Origin: Amphimedon queenslandica
Taxonomy: Eukaryota; Porifera; Demospongiae; Haplosclerida; Niphatidae
Direction of reading: 5' to 3'
DNA: 64,000 bases
NCBI RefSeq assembly: GCF_000090795.2
Contig: NW_003546553.1
Location: 1-64,000, forward strand
The notes under the pieces are model-generated. The model did no database searches. It had not been told where the DNA came from and saw only the letters and a list, made by a program, of their open reading frames with translations. Shown piece after piece: positions 10,532-22,443 of this stretch. A program made the translations under genes and the position numbers. Within the stretch, counting starts at the first letter, position 1. Every line of letters begins with the position of its first letter.

Positions 10532-11817
10532 CACAGGATTCCTTTAGAGATCAATGTGTTATACCATCTAGCAGTGACATTATGTTAAAGCCCAGTAGAA
10601 GTGATGTGTTGCTAAGCAATGGTCACATGATCAGTGTACTCGCCTTTTCTAAAGATACATATATGAACGTGTCAGTTCCTTGTGATGTCAGTATAAACTA
10701 TCAGCAGCCATCTTTTCTTCCCTGGAGCAGACTAGCTTTACTACTTTACCTACTACAAAGAAGATCAAAGGATTTCAAGACAAAACAGGAGAAGCCAGAG
10801 ATTAAGATTGAAGTAACAGATTCCTCTAATTCTACAAATGGAGATGATAAATCTAATTATCCTAGAACTACTACAACAGAGGAAGCATTCACCTGCACCT
10901 GCTATTATGGTATTAATGATGATGATGATGATGATGCTGATTCTTGGAGTGGATTCTGTTTAAAGTGTGAATGTAGTTATGGTAACAATGATATGGATTA
11001 TGAATGTCAACTTGATGAGGAGGAGGAGGAGGGGGAGAGCGAAGGAGAAGAAGAGGAATATAATGAACAGAATCCTCAAGATGATGATGATGATGATGAT
11101 GACTTTATTGTCCAGTTTGCTTGTGTCTCTGTCTCTCTCTCTTCCTCAGATCCTGTGATCCCTCGTATGTGTCTCCTTGCTCCCCCTCCACCTCCTTTCC
11201 TTCAACATGTCTCCTCCTTCTCGAGCGATGAGAGCGGGTTTTGTGAGCGCTCGAATTTTGACAGCAGCAGCAACGGAGAAGAAGAAGATGAGGAGGAAGA
11301 GGAGAAGGAAAGTGCATGCGTCTTTGACGAAGGATTATGGCATGAGTTTGAGCAGCAGGCCTGCTTTAACGGAACAAACTCTTTCTTTCGTCCATGCCCT
11401 CTTTCTTCTCCCGTTGATGCCATTAACAGTGACTCTGGCAGCGAAGTAACCTTAATGGAGGACATAGACTTACCACCTGCCCACCATCATCTCAGGGATT
11501 ACGAAGAAGACACTGTAGCTGAGGAAGAAAGCAAGGATCAGACTCTTCAGCCTAGCAGCTGCAAGAGAGTCCAATTTAAACCAGAGCCTCATTTATTTCA
11601 AGTCCATCACATGGTCACATGGAGATATGCGTATAGAACAGCCAGGAAGGGACACTGGGAGCAGCTGGGGCTTGACAGGGATCGATTTCAAAAGAGAATA
11701 GAGACTATTGGTAAAGCTATTGGGCCTTGTCTCCTCAAGAAATTAGAGAAAATGAAGCTACAGGGTACAAGTGATCATGGTAATGACGAATCTCCAGTTT
11801 CAGTGGATGTACAATAA
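10441..11817 (+). CDS. PPP1R15: PPP1R15 (GADD34/CReP) homologue, eIF2-alpha phosphatase targeting subunit
   Basis: A single-exon frame of 458 residues. The C-terminal ~80 residues carry the family signature: an RVxF-type PP1 docking motif (KRVQF, about 375-379) followed by the eIF2-alpha binding segment WRYAYRTARKGHWEQLGLDR and RFQKRI. This matches the vertebrate pattern (RxxRRGPWEQLARDRSRF). In known members these segments bring PP1 and actin to phosphorylated eIF2-alpha and end the stress response. The N-terminal ~370 residues are low complexity, with long acidic Asp/Glu runs, as in vertebrate GADD34. No clear membrane segment was noted. The start was chosen as the first ATG in this frame. 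The leader carries an overlapping upstream ORF. It stands alone between repeats and the APAF1 gene end, with which it is convergent (about 230 bp apart). Confidence 0.85.
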   Translation: MAEVTPTPPVTYGGGPPFSSNFSSSPSSLLTQDSFRDQCVIPSSSDIMLKPSRSDVLLSNGHMISVLAFSKDTYMNVSVPCDVSINYQQPSFLPWSRLALLLYLLQRRSKDFKTKQEKPEIKIEVTDSSNSTNGDDKSNYPRTTTTEEAFTCTCYYGINDDDDDDADSWSGFCLKCECSYGNNDMDYECQLDEEEEEGESEGEEEEYNEQNPQDDDDDDDDFIVQFACVSVSLSSSDPVIPRMCLLAPPPPPFLQHVSSFSSDESGFCERSNFDSSSNGEEEDEEEEEKESACVFDEGLWHEFEQQACFNGTNSFFRPCPLSSPVDAINSDSGSEVTLMEDIDLPPAHHHLRDYEEDTVAEEESKDQTLQPSSCKRVQFKPEPHLFQVHHMVTWRYAYRTARKGHWEQLGLDRDRFQKRIETIGKAIGPCLLKKLEKMKLQGTSDHGNDESPVSVDVQ

Positions 11818-12048
11818 TAATCATTTAAAGGTGAATTGATTCAACCTATAAAATAATATAATGCTGATATTCGGCTGCAGGCTAAATACGCACGAAACTA
11901 TTATTATTATATTTATTTTTACTATAATTATTAAAAATATTGTGCACAATAAATCACACCACAATTTATACTTAATGTAAGAGAGAGAAAATGCTTACAT
12001 GTATATTATATTACTGGTATATTTAAAAAGTTATTATATTTTAGTGTT

Positions 12049-15000
12049 TTATTTTTGAAAGTCTTGAAATTTTAAAATGTACAAAAGTCCAGTGTTATCG
12101 ATGGTTATAAAAAGACTAAAATCAGGCGAGAAGCAAAGATGTTTCCCAAATGTGCTCTTCAAAAGAAACTGCTTCTTCTTTGAGCCATCAATTGTCCACC
12201 ACTAAAAGGGAGAGAGAAAAAGAGAAGAGGAGAGACAAAGAGGCAAAGTTAAAAGAGAAAAAAATTAAGGAGGGACAATAAACTATTTCAAACATGAAGT
12301 AACAGTCATAACTATGATTCAGGAAAAATGACTTGACATCACTGTAGTATAATATTCATAGTTCTGCTTTATAGCATTCACAAGATGACTCATTGTCATT
12401 CACACAATCTAATGTGAATCATTAGCACTATACTCATGTTAAACACATGCAAAGCATCAAATGATCAGGCACACACTAATACATTAAGGATTTCTAAGAA
12501 TAAAGAGATTGTGAATTGGTTGCTAGCATCTCAAACACAATTAAAAAATATTCACACTCTTTACTACAATGGAGGCTGATAACCTACTGTACATAGTTCA
12601 AAGAAATGAGACAGGTACTACTGCCAAATATATACTACATACTTACTAATAGTACCAATAAACTAATGCTTTGTTATGTGCATTTATTATGAGTGTGTTG
12701 GTGTACACGTGTCATGATAAACAATGATGAAATACATGAAGTTTTGATGTAATCCATACACAATACATACCCTAACCCACACACAATACACTATATGCAA
12801 TATCATCTACTCAATACATGCACACATGTATTATACATTATTACATGTACATATACATTAGGGGTTTACCTGTATAGAGTCAGATAGTGTAACAATTTGT
12901 TTATTGTTAGGAGAGAATTGTGTATTTATCATCCACGCACTACTACCTGAACTGGAACACTTGGTATCAGTTCCATTGAAATTGTATATCTATTGAGAGA
13001 GGGGGGAGAGAAGGAGAGAGAGAGGGAGAAAAAGAGGGGGGGGAAGAGAGGGAGAAGAGAGTGAGATGGGGAGGGAGAGAGTGGGGTAGGAGAGAGAAAG
13101 AGAAGGTAGAATGTGTCACATTCTATATGTATTATAGTTGTCCCTACCATGAGAGCTGAGTCATCATGGCCCACAGCTGCTATGGTGCCATCATAATTCA
13201 AAGAACAGAAACGTGACAGACTGTAGCCAGCAGATGATGAGACATAAGCTCTGGTATATAGTCTATCACCATTGACTGCACTCCACACCTAAGAGTGATA
13301 AGAACAATATAAAATTATTAATACCAAACTTTCTATTTATATTAAATTCAAAATTGGGGATTTTTTGAGATCAATTAATTTTTTAGAAGCTTTTGTTGTA
13401 GTTAAAGGACACGTACAGCTATTCTTCCATTTGATGCTGATGCAATCAATCTCGTGTTATCTCCACTGATATTAACACAAAGTATTGATTCTTGTGGGTT
13501 ATCTGATATTCCATCACATCTGAACAGTTTACTCCCAGTAGAGGAATCCCATACCTTTATAGAGAGAGGGAGAGAGAGGCAGTTAAGATACATGTACATG
13601 TATATGAACAGTCAAGCATACAATTACAGTAATTAAAGTATAATTATAATTACAAATGAAAAAAATCCAATTTTAATTGGAATCAGGTTACACAACATAA
13701 GGACATGCGTATCAGACAAAAATTATAAAAATGAAAAATTCTCTCGTAGCCACCCTGTACTATAATAGCCTGTGATCTTTAGCCAAATTTTGAAGCAACA
13801 GCTTAGAGTAGATACTCACCAGTACATGTCCAGGGGCAGCTGAAGCAACTTTATTACTATCATTATAAAATACACAAGGCATGGTTCTAAAATCGGAACA
13901 GTCTGGTTGGCATGACAACTCATCTCCATTGGCAACAGACCACACCTACACAATAAAGTAAACATGGCGGAAGCTGGTTTTATTATCATTACCTTGTGGT
14001 TGGTCTCATCGCATGAAAGTAACTTTCCATCATCTGGAGAGAAGAAACAATCAAGGACTGACTTATCATGAGCTCCTTCTTTGAGCCAAACAGTTGACTG
14101 TGTATTCACATCCAACACCTAACAATAACAACAATAATAATAATAATAACAATAATAATAATTATAATAATTTATCTTTTGTGGGCTCCTCTTTTTTGTT
14201 ATTGTTGTTGTTTTTTGTTTCTTGTTATAATAATAACAACAACAATAAGAACAATAAAAATAATAGCAATAATAATAATAATAATAATAGTACTATACTA
14301 TGCATGCATTTAAACAGGTTTTCATAATAGAGAACTGTTTATTTATTTAAGTAATAAAATTATTAATGACTGTGCCAAGTCTTGACTTATAAACTCTATC
14401 AATGAATAATGTATTTCATTACTTGTAATGCTCCGTTATCGTAACCCATAGCAACCAACTTCCTGTCATGTGACATGTCCCAGGAGCGAGGCTTCAGTCC
14501 AGAGAACGTGTTTATAACTTGAACAGTTTGTCCATCCAACCCTTCACATATCTAACAAATAAATAATATATAATTTCAACTACTACATGTACATGTACAT
14601 GTACATTAAAGTGACAGAGACAAATTAATAACACAATTGGTTAACTAAATCAAGAATATAAAATATGCTGAAATTAGTACAAGGGATCAGAAGTGGAGGA
14701 GTTAGGGTAGTACCTCTAGTCTTCTCTTGATGGTGTCATAGCAGACAATGCTTGGTATGTATTCAGAGTCTTTCTGAGTGAACCGAGTCACAAAACGACG
14801 AAGATAGAGTTTCCACGAGTTACTCTCTGTCTCCTGATTGTGTATAAACTGAGAGAAGAGAGAGAGAGAGAGAGGGGGGGTACAAGACAAGACATGTACA
14901 TACATGTATATTATAATGGAAGATGTGACTAACCTTAACACTACTACCTGAGGATGAGAGGATTATGTTCTCTTGAGGTGAGAACTGAACGCAACTAACA

Positions 15001-18000
15001 TAATCATAATGCAAGGGTATCTCAAGTATAGGTACACCTTTAGCCAGTGACCACACCTACAAATAATGACATCACGTGACATCATGATGACATCATAGCC
15101 TTACATTTACAGTCCCTGAGAAACACCCAGTGACAAGTAGACTTGAGTCGAACGATAGGTCAACACACAAAACGTCCGAAGCATGTCGAAATGAATGAAC
15201 CATCTGCTTAGTGTCGACTGACCAAACCTACATGTACATGTACATGCATATTATGTAATATATTACTAAATATTTACGTGTACCTTAGCAGTGCAGTCTC
15301 CCACAGCAGCTGCTATAAGAGTCCCATCCTTACTAAACACTGCACTACGGACTGTAAAAGATGAAGACATACCACTGCCTACTGAGGTGGTGCGTGATGG
15401 AGGAAATAATGAAATCTGTTTCTCGGTTGTTGGAGAAATGGCTGGAGTTGCTACTATTAGAAATGTGGCAGCAAATAGTCCATTCATATCATATAACTGT
15501 ATGTATCAGTAAGAGGGAGTCATAAATAAAATAAAAAAGATTGTAACAATAATCTATCAGAATATGGAATATAAAAAAGCAGAATTCCTTTAATTATAGC
15601 TCAAAAAATATTTGTAGGAAACAGCTCAAACTTCTACATAACATAAGTACATCACTGTGTATCAGAAAATTTAATAAAAATTGGGGGTCATTTCAGAGCC
15701 AATTTTTGGAAAAAACCATGGGCTATAGCCTTTGCTTTTTTTCAAAAAATTGGCTTGTTCTCAAAAATGCCCATACATGTAACTCGAAAAATATTTGTCG
15801 GAATTGGCTCAAACTTTCTACATAGCATAAGGGCATCAATATGTATCAGGAAATGTAATAAAAATTGGGGGTCATTTCGGAGCCAATTTTGGGAAAAACC
15901 ATGGGCTATAGCCTTCCACAGTTTTAGCATGCCCTGCAGCAAACCCTGCAAATAAATAAATATATATATATATATATAATTACAGAGATGAGTCCGTCCT
16001 GACTTGCCACGACAATTAAGTCACCAGTTGGTGAAAAACAACATGATGCAATCCCAGAGTCTCCATGATCCCACTCCTCCTTGATCTCACCGCTACGACT
16101 AGACCACACCTACAGTACATGCACACGCACATATAAATTACACTAGCAATGGCGTGTAGTACTAATTATATTTATACATCACACATCTCTGATATTAAAT
16201 GTTGTATAACCTTAACAGCAGAGCCGATATCTGCTGAAACAATGAACTTGTTATCGGAAGAAATATCACAAGATTGAACACCATCTTGATGAGCAGTGAA
16301 TGTACAGAGAAGCTTTTTAGGAAATTCCCAAACCTACAAAGCACATATTAAATGGGTGTGGTTACAATGACAAAAGCTCCTCCTACCTTGCAAGTTTTAT
16401 CATCAGATGCAGTGACTAGTAGATCTCCAGTTTCATTGATGACACAGTGAGTTATACTGTTAGTGTGACCACTAAATGACTCCAATACTTCACCAGTGGA
16501 AGCCTTCCATATCTAACAGCAAAAAAACAAAAATACAAAATATACATAATATATTGTAATGATTGTATAGAAAAACATTAATAATAATCATTAATAACAT
16601 TAAGTAATAGGTGATTCACTTTTGCTTCATTGGATGAGCATGATAATACACTGGATCCACCATTAAAGAACTGACAGTATCTCATGTCTTCGTTCCTGTG
16701 TGGCTGCAACTGGAGGAACGCAGTCGGGAGATTAATAGAGCTACGATTACTAAAGAGGAAAACCAGAAAATAGAAAATGAAAAAACTACTTGACAGATAC
16801 TATAAGTGGAACTTCCAAATAATGAAACTTTTGAGACTAAAATTTCTTCACTATGTACAAAAAGATGCTTTTAAAAGATAAGTTTTAAATTTAGTAGTTT
16901 TATTTCCATTATTTAGATGTGCTTGTTAAAGAGAAGTATTTCATTATTGTAAGTTTGGCTGTATCATTCCATTCATTCTGCTTGACTCACCACCAGTCCA
17001 GCCAGAGTGTATTAGTATTTCTACTAGCTACTCCTCTAGCAATCTCATAGAGCTTGTCTGATGGAGTAGCAAGAGCTAACTGAATGACATCCTCTGTAGT
17101 GATATGAGGAGAACCAAGTACATCAAGATGGCGACTCAGAAACAGCTGCAATTCGTTTGCAGTATCACGATACTAAGAGATGGAGGGAAGTCAAAATGTA
17201 GAATGGACCTTATTCAATGAAATTTTTCTAATTAACGCGCACCTGAGTTGGTGGTAAAATGGCGGATTTTTGTAAGAAGGACTGGCTGAGCAATCTTGTC
17301 TTTTTATCCAGCCATTCTAGCTGTGAGAACCACTTTGAGCTGTCCTTTTGTTTCAGTATACTCTATTTATCTCTTCCGTAAGCTCTTTGGTTGCTGTTTT
17401 GGCTTTTATAGCATTTTATCATAGGAATATTCTTACTCATTGGCAATTCCCGTTTTTCTAAATTTTGCTTTCAGGAGCCAGGGCGCTTGCCCCTCCGTTG
17501 CTATCAAGACAGAAGTCTATTCAGCTGAGTCCTATAACTAATTTCTATCATCAGACTTAGTCTCAGTCCGTCAGAACCAGGTACGGTGGAATAACTCACT
17601 CAGTTGTCATGTTGCAGCTGGAGTGTGGATGATTATGACCATCTTTTCACTTCTTAAAACTATAGGTTAGCTCTTTTATAGATAGTTGAGGCATGCAAGA
17701 ACTCATTCTTTATCTGTACATTCACTGGTCGTATTGTATGAGCACCTCATGTCGTATTAAAATCTGTCAGTCGCTATCCAATACTTGCAGAGAGGAATCA
17801 TCACATTCAGGACCCATTCATGGCTCTACACCATTTGTATCCTCTCCAAACAGTTTTACTTANNNNNNNNNNTACTTCATACTAGACGTTACTATTAATA
17901 GCTAGTTACATGATGCTCATCTATTACAGCACACTTATGATCCTTGGAGTGATTCCTATATGTGAATAAAGACCAATCCTATAGTTTTAAGAAGTGAAAA

Positions 18001-21000
18001 GGTGGTCATAATCATCCACACTCCAGCTGCAACATGACAACTGAGTGAGTTATTCCACCGTACCTGGTTCTGACGGACTGAGACTAAGTCTGATGATAGA
18101 AATTAGTTATAGGACTCAGCTGAATAGACTTCTGTCTTGATAGCAACGGAGGGGCAAGCGCCCTGGCTCCTGAAAGCAAAATTTAGAAAAACGGGAATTG
18201 CCAATGAGTAAGAATATTCCTATGATAAAATGCTATAAAAGCCAAAACAGCAACCAAAGAGCTTACGGAAGAGATAAATAGAGTATACTGAAACAAAAGG
18301 ATAGCTCAAAGTGGTTCTCACAGCTAGAATGGCTGGATAAAAAGACAAGATTGCTCAGCCTGTCCTTCTTACAAAAATCCGCCATTTTACCACCAACTCA
18401 GGTGCGCGTTAATTAGAAAATTTTCATTGAATAAGGTCCATTAAAATTAACAATAATAATAATTAAGAGCTCCTACTTGTTCTGGTACGTTCGAACGATA
18501 TTTCTTATAATGCCCTAAGAGTGAGTTGGGGTCCCAGTGAACGCAGCTGGCAGCCAGCCACTGTATGTCTGAGAGGAGTTGGCCCAGTTCATCAAACATC
18601 AAAGCAGAGTAAAGGTGAGGGATCAACTTCTGATGTATGTAGCCGTCCGGGTTCAACTTAGAGAAAACACTATTACAATTATCACTGTAACTATGATTGT
18701 AAAACGAGAAAAAAAATCATCAATTTTTAGAAATTATATTAAAAATATACAATGTACATGTAGCTGTACATTAACTTCATACTAAATCATACATGCACAG
18801 TATATATTATGCATTACCTTTGTACTAGTTCCTGGTGGTATGTTACTTGTTTTTCATTAGGTACAGTGTCTTGAAGGTATTCAATGATGAGATCATGGAC
18901 TGTGAATGAGAGGAAGCCTTGAGTCGATTTAGTGCTCACTGCTTTCTGTGCCAATGACCAACCAACAATTGCTAGAAAGAAAAAAAAACATCAAAAGAAC
19001 ATCAATATGTACATGTACATGTAATTTAAAATTTAATAAAATTGGGGGTGATTTCAGAGCCAATTTTCAGAAAAAAACATGGGCTATAGCCTTTGCTTTT
19101 TTTCTAAAAATTGGCTCATTTTACAAAATGCTCATAACTCGAAATTTTTTGTCAAAAACAGCTCAAACTTTCGACATAGCATAATACTGTAAAAGCATAT
19201 CACAAATGTCATAAAGAATTGGTTAATTTGACTCCACCTACTCATCATAATTTCCTCAGCATCATCAGGCTCCTCATTCCACAGTATAGCCAGTACTTCA
19301 GTAGTAATAGTAATGTCTGGATCAAACACTACCAGCATGTGAAAGTGTTCCCTGACGTCCTGTGGGAGCCCTTCCTCACTTAAACCAATGGAAGCATTAA
19401 GAGTATCCTGTAATGAATGAATGAATGTACGTGTGTGTTCAGTAACTTGTTTACTTCAATTTATGTACATGTATGTGTATGTGCATGTGCAATATGCGAT
19501 GAATAACACAATAACATTCATAATAAATAAATAACAAATAAAAGCAACAATAAAAGCAACAAATATACAGTATGTAAAAGCAACAAATAAACATGTTCAA
19601 ATATAATTAAAGGCTTACCTTTGCTTTTCCCCTCTTGGTTTCACTACTCCTCCTCCTAACAGTCCCAGGGGTGGTAATGGAGGATGCCTTCACTGCTAGA
19701 GTTCCTGTACGCTTCTTCTTAAGCCTCTCAACCACACTCATCCAACGAGCTGGAGTGAGGTTCCTTTTCAGACTAGCACCTTTTAAAATAGACACAACAA
19801 TTATATTGCTATGCCTAATGCAACGCCCATTTAATTAATTAATACTCCACCCACTCACTTATTTAAAGCACTCACTTATAATATCTAAGGCAATGGGTGA
19901 TCCATAACAGAGTCTTATGATATCTGATGCTGCTGAGGGTAAGTCTTCAACTGATAGACCTGTTGCTTTAGATAATAAGTCTTTCCCTTCGTCAACAGTA
20001 AAACCCTAAAAATAGACAACATAATGACTTGCTATTGTAAAACCAGGAACTATTATTATTGTATTACTGTATGCATCAGGAAAAATAATTTCCCTACTAT
20101 AATAATATCATGACCAGGCTCACCTCCATTATTGAGACCTTGTATACGTTGTTTGTCTGTATTCCGTTTGCAATGTCGGCATTTCTTGATGTAATGAGAG
20201 TTCGGCAACGAATAGAGAAGGCTTGAGCTGTCTCGGACTCCCAGACATCATCAAGGATGAGTAAAGACTGCGGGTACTGCTCAGCCATTACTGTCTGTTG
20301 AGAAGGGGAAAAGGAGAGAGAGAGAGAGAGTAAGAAATTTAAAAAATTAAGGTGAGAATGAATACCTTTAATACAGTACATTACGAGACCTTTTACCTGT
20401 AAATAATCTTTAGCTGACTCAAGGTTATTAGGACGATATTTGTCTTTATCCATTCTCAGGATAAAATTCTGCATCTTTTCAAGTAAAGCATCATTACTAA
20501 TCCCACCATCACTAGTCGTCATACTACCAACACTCAGCCAGTAGACGCCACCAATGAACACATCACGGAGCAATGATAGACTACGAACTGATTCAGCAGC
20601 CAAAACAGTTTTTCCTACAAAAATATCAAAAATATGTATTCAGTAAATTATAAAAAATACACCATAAAATACTTCATTTATGATGCATGTACTTAGTAAA
20701 AAAATACATTCATGCAGGAAACCACAAAATGAGCTAAACAGCATATGCTTCATGAGCTGACAAGCACTACAATACAGTTCAGTATACGGTATTTGGAAAT
20801 TGGAGCAGCTTTCAAAATACAAATACATCACTTTACGCGTATTCATTCTCACCATATCCTGGTAAGCCAGATAGCAAGACCCAACTGTCAGTATTCATCA
20901 GTTTCCGGAGTTCTTTCCTAATGCTACGTATGAGCTCAGTTCTCCTAACGTAATACTGTGGGGGTGGAGGAACATGACCTTTCTTAAGGATATCCTCAAC

Positions 21001-21996
21001 TAGAAAAAGAGAGAGAGAGGGAGAGGGAGAGAGAGGAAGAGAAGTCATGAAATAGCTAGTGCGTATATATTATAGTACACCCGATGATAACAATAATCAG
21101 TCGAACTCATCTTCTCTTATTATTACATTACTATATACATTTCCTTTGCTTAACTGTCCAGATCACTGCCTAATCAGCCCACCACACAAGAATAACAAAA
21201 AACATGGCTCTAAACTCTGCACTCCTGGCATATTCCAGATTACAAGGAAAGCAAAATCAAGCATGCACAAACAAAGTGTCAAGATTACACTAAAAGTCAT
21301 TAAAACATTGCGTGAACAGTGCATCAACAGTGCATTATCTCCCTTACCATATTTCTTTTCATCTGTTCCGCCATTCACTACACCAGTCCCAACTAGTTTA
21401 TGTCCTAAATCCTCATAGACCTCGGTCTCTTTCAAAATATCAACAAATCTGTGATAAGCATCGGAGCCACGAGCCGTCAACAACTTTAGAAACCTTTTGT
21501 TCCTCTCTTGAGCGTCCGCTGTTGACACAATGTTCTCACTCTCATCAAAAGTGATCACGCCCTCGCTAATTAAATCAGGTAGGATATTGGCTATGTCTAA
21601 TGTACGGAGTATGGTCTCTTCGTGAAGTCGGAGTCTCGCTCGGTCTTCCTCTGTCAGTAATTCGTGGGATGACGAGAAACTTGGAGGTTTTTCTATAGAT
21701 TCCTCGAGTTTGATAATCACATGATCAATGTAGCCACCTTCGTCGGAATTTATCTTTACTAAAACGTCAAAAACCTTCTTAAATATGTCTGGATACCCGT
21801 TGTATCGTCTGTGAAAGATCCCAAGGAGCTTGCCGATTTTCTGCGTGTCGGTACTAATGGATTCCACTTGCTCTTTCTCGGTCAACGTTATCAATTCCTC
21901 GGTAAAAAGAGTCTGAATGAGCTCAAAGGGGGTGAGTTTTCTGACCAGACGACTGTGGTTGGCTATAAAGGACAGCCTGTAGTCCTCGGAGCTCAT
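12049..21996 (-). CDS. APAF1: APAF1 homologue with two N-terminal CARDs, NB-ARC and WD40 repeats
   Basis: A multi-exon gene of about 25 exons. Exon 1 (21348 to 21996, or to 22062 with an upstream ATG) encodes two CARDs: one starting EDYRLSFIANHSRLVRKL and a second starting RARLRLHEETILRTLDIANI, which is the closer match to human APAF1 CARD. Then come 20853-20999 and 20397-20614, which together form the P-loop GLPGYGKTVLAAES across an intron. 20124-20294 has Walker B SLLILDDVWES. Later exons (19876-20005, about 19619-19781, 19230-19408, 18820-18970, 18470-18660) cover the winged-helix and helical parts, with HLYSALMFDELG. About 15 exons from 17170 down to 12049 encode WD40 repeats. The last ends SPDFSLFITIDNTGLLYILK, almost the human C-terminus. 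The role inferred from the family is apoptosome assembly and caspase activation. The second CARD is not in vertebrate APAF1. Introns hold repeats and a foldback element. Confidence 0.9.
12966..13115. repeat. GA-rich simple repeat in an APAF1 intron
   Basis: A purine-rich tract on the plus strand (GAGAGA, GGGGGG and GGGAGAG units) fills most of a short intron, giving a long polypyrimidine tract on the transcribed strand. Confidence 0.85.
14120..14300. repeat. AAT/AAC trinucleotide-rich tracts in an APAF1 intron
   Basis: Imperfect (AAT)n and (AAC)n runs at 14122-14170 and 14228-14290 are separated by a T-rich part. Non-coding. Confidence 0.85.
15590..15925 (-). repeat. Two copies of the ~177-bp repeat inside an APAF1 intron
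   Basis: Reverse-complement copies of the repeat carry GGGCTATAGCC at about 15720 and 15904, with 'ctcaaacttcta' and 'tgtatcaggaaatgtaataa' segments. They sit between WD40 exons. Confidence 0.8.
17204..18440. mobile_element. Foldback element: ~460-bp near-perfect inverted repeats in an APAF1 intron
   Basis: The left arm 17204-17667 and right arm 17978-18440 are reverse complements with only a handful of mismatches seen. Both begin TGGACCTTATTCAATGAA at their outer ends. The ~310-bp spacer (17668-17977) contains a 10-N gap at its middle and no recognisable transposase frame. No clear target-site duplication could be read. Near identity of the arms suggests a young insertion. It could be a non-autonomous DNA transposon of the foldback kind, or two copies of one element head to head. 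Confidence 0.8.
17863..17872. other. Assembly gap (10 N)
   Basis: Ten N lie in the spacer between the two inverted arms. Assemblers often break at such palindromes, so the true spacer length is unknown. Confidence 0.99.
19020..19190 (-). repeat. Single copy of the ~177-bp repeat in an APAF1 intron
   Basis: A minus-orientation unit carries GGGCTATAGCC near 19081 and 'ctcaaactttcgacatagca' near 19162. It lies between two exons of the helical region. Confidence 0.8.
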
Positions 21997-22062
21997 CTTG
22001 GAAGCAGATCTCGAAGCAGATATTGAAAATAAACAGGCTGACTCATCACTAGAAAATGCCAA

Positions 22063-22443
22063 TTTGTTCCACGTGAACTCCGGTTACTCCCGTAAACTCA
22101 AGGTAAATCCCTATGATAAACACCCCATGGGAGGTGCTTATCTATTTTAAATTTATAAACATAATTATTCATGGGACATACTAGTAGTATTTCGTTGCAT
22201 GGCTTCATCATTATCATTAACATCAAACAAAATTATTCATGAGTAGTTTAAAATTAATTTTGATTTACAATGGGTAAAAAACATGATTCAAATGATGGTG
22301 AATAATACACAAGTAAAAAAAATATTAATCTTAAAATTTCAAAATGACACTGAATATTATTATATTCAATAACAAGAAACATAAAAGTAAGATATATGAA
22401 GTTTGCTATTACTGTAGTGTTGGTAATAATAATTATATGCAAG
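22063..22443. other. Intergenic: APAF1 promoter side / TRIM-NHL 3' flank
   Basis: About 380 bp between the APAF1 start and the TRIM-NHL stop, both on the minus strand. It is AT-rich and no exon or clear core promoter motif is seen. Confidence 0.5.

Noticed and set aside
14094-14327. Asparagine-rich 77-codon frame
   Set aside because: Translation of an AAT/AAC microsatellite in an APAF1 intron.
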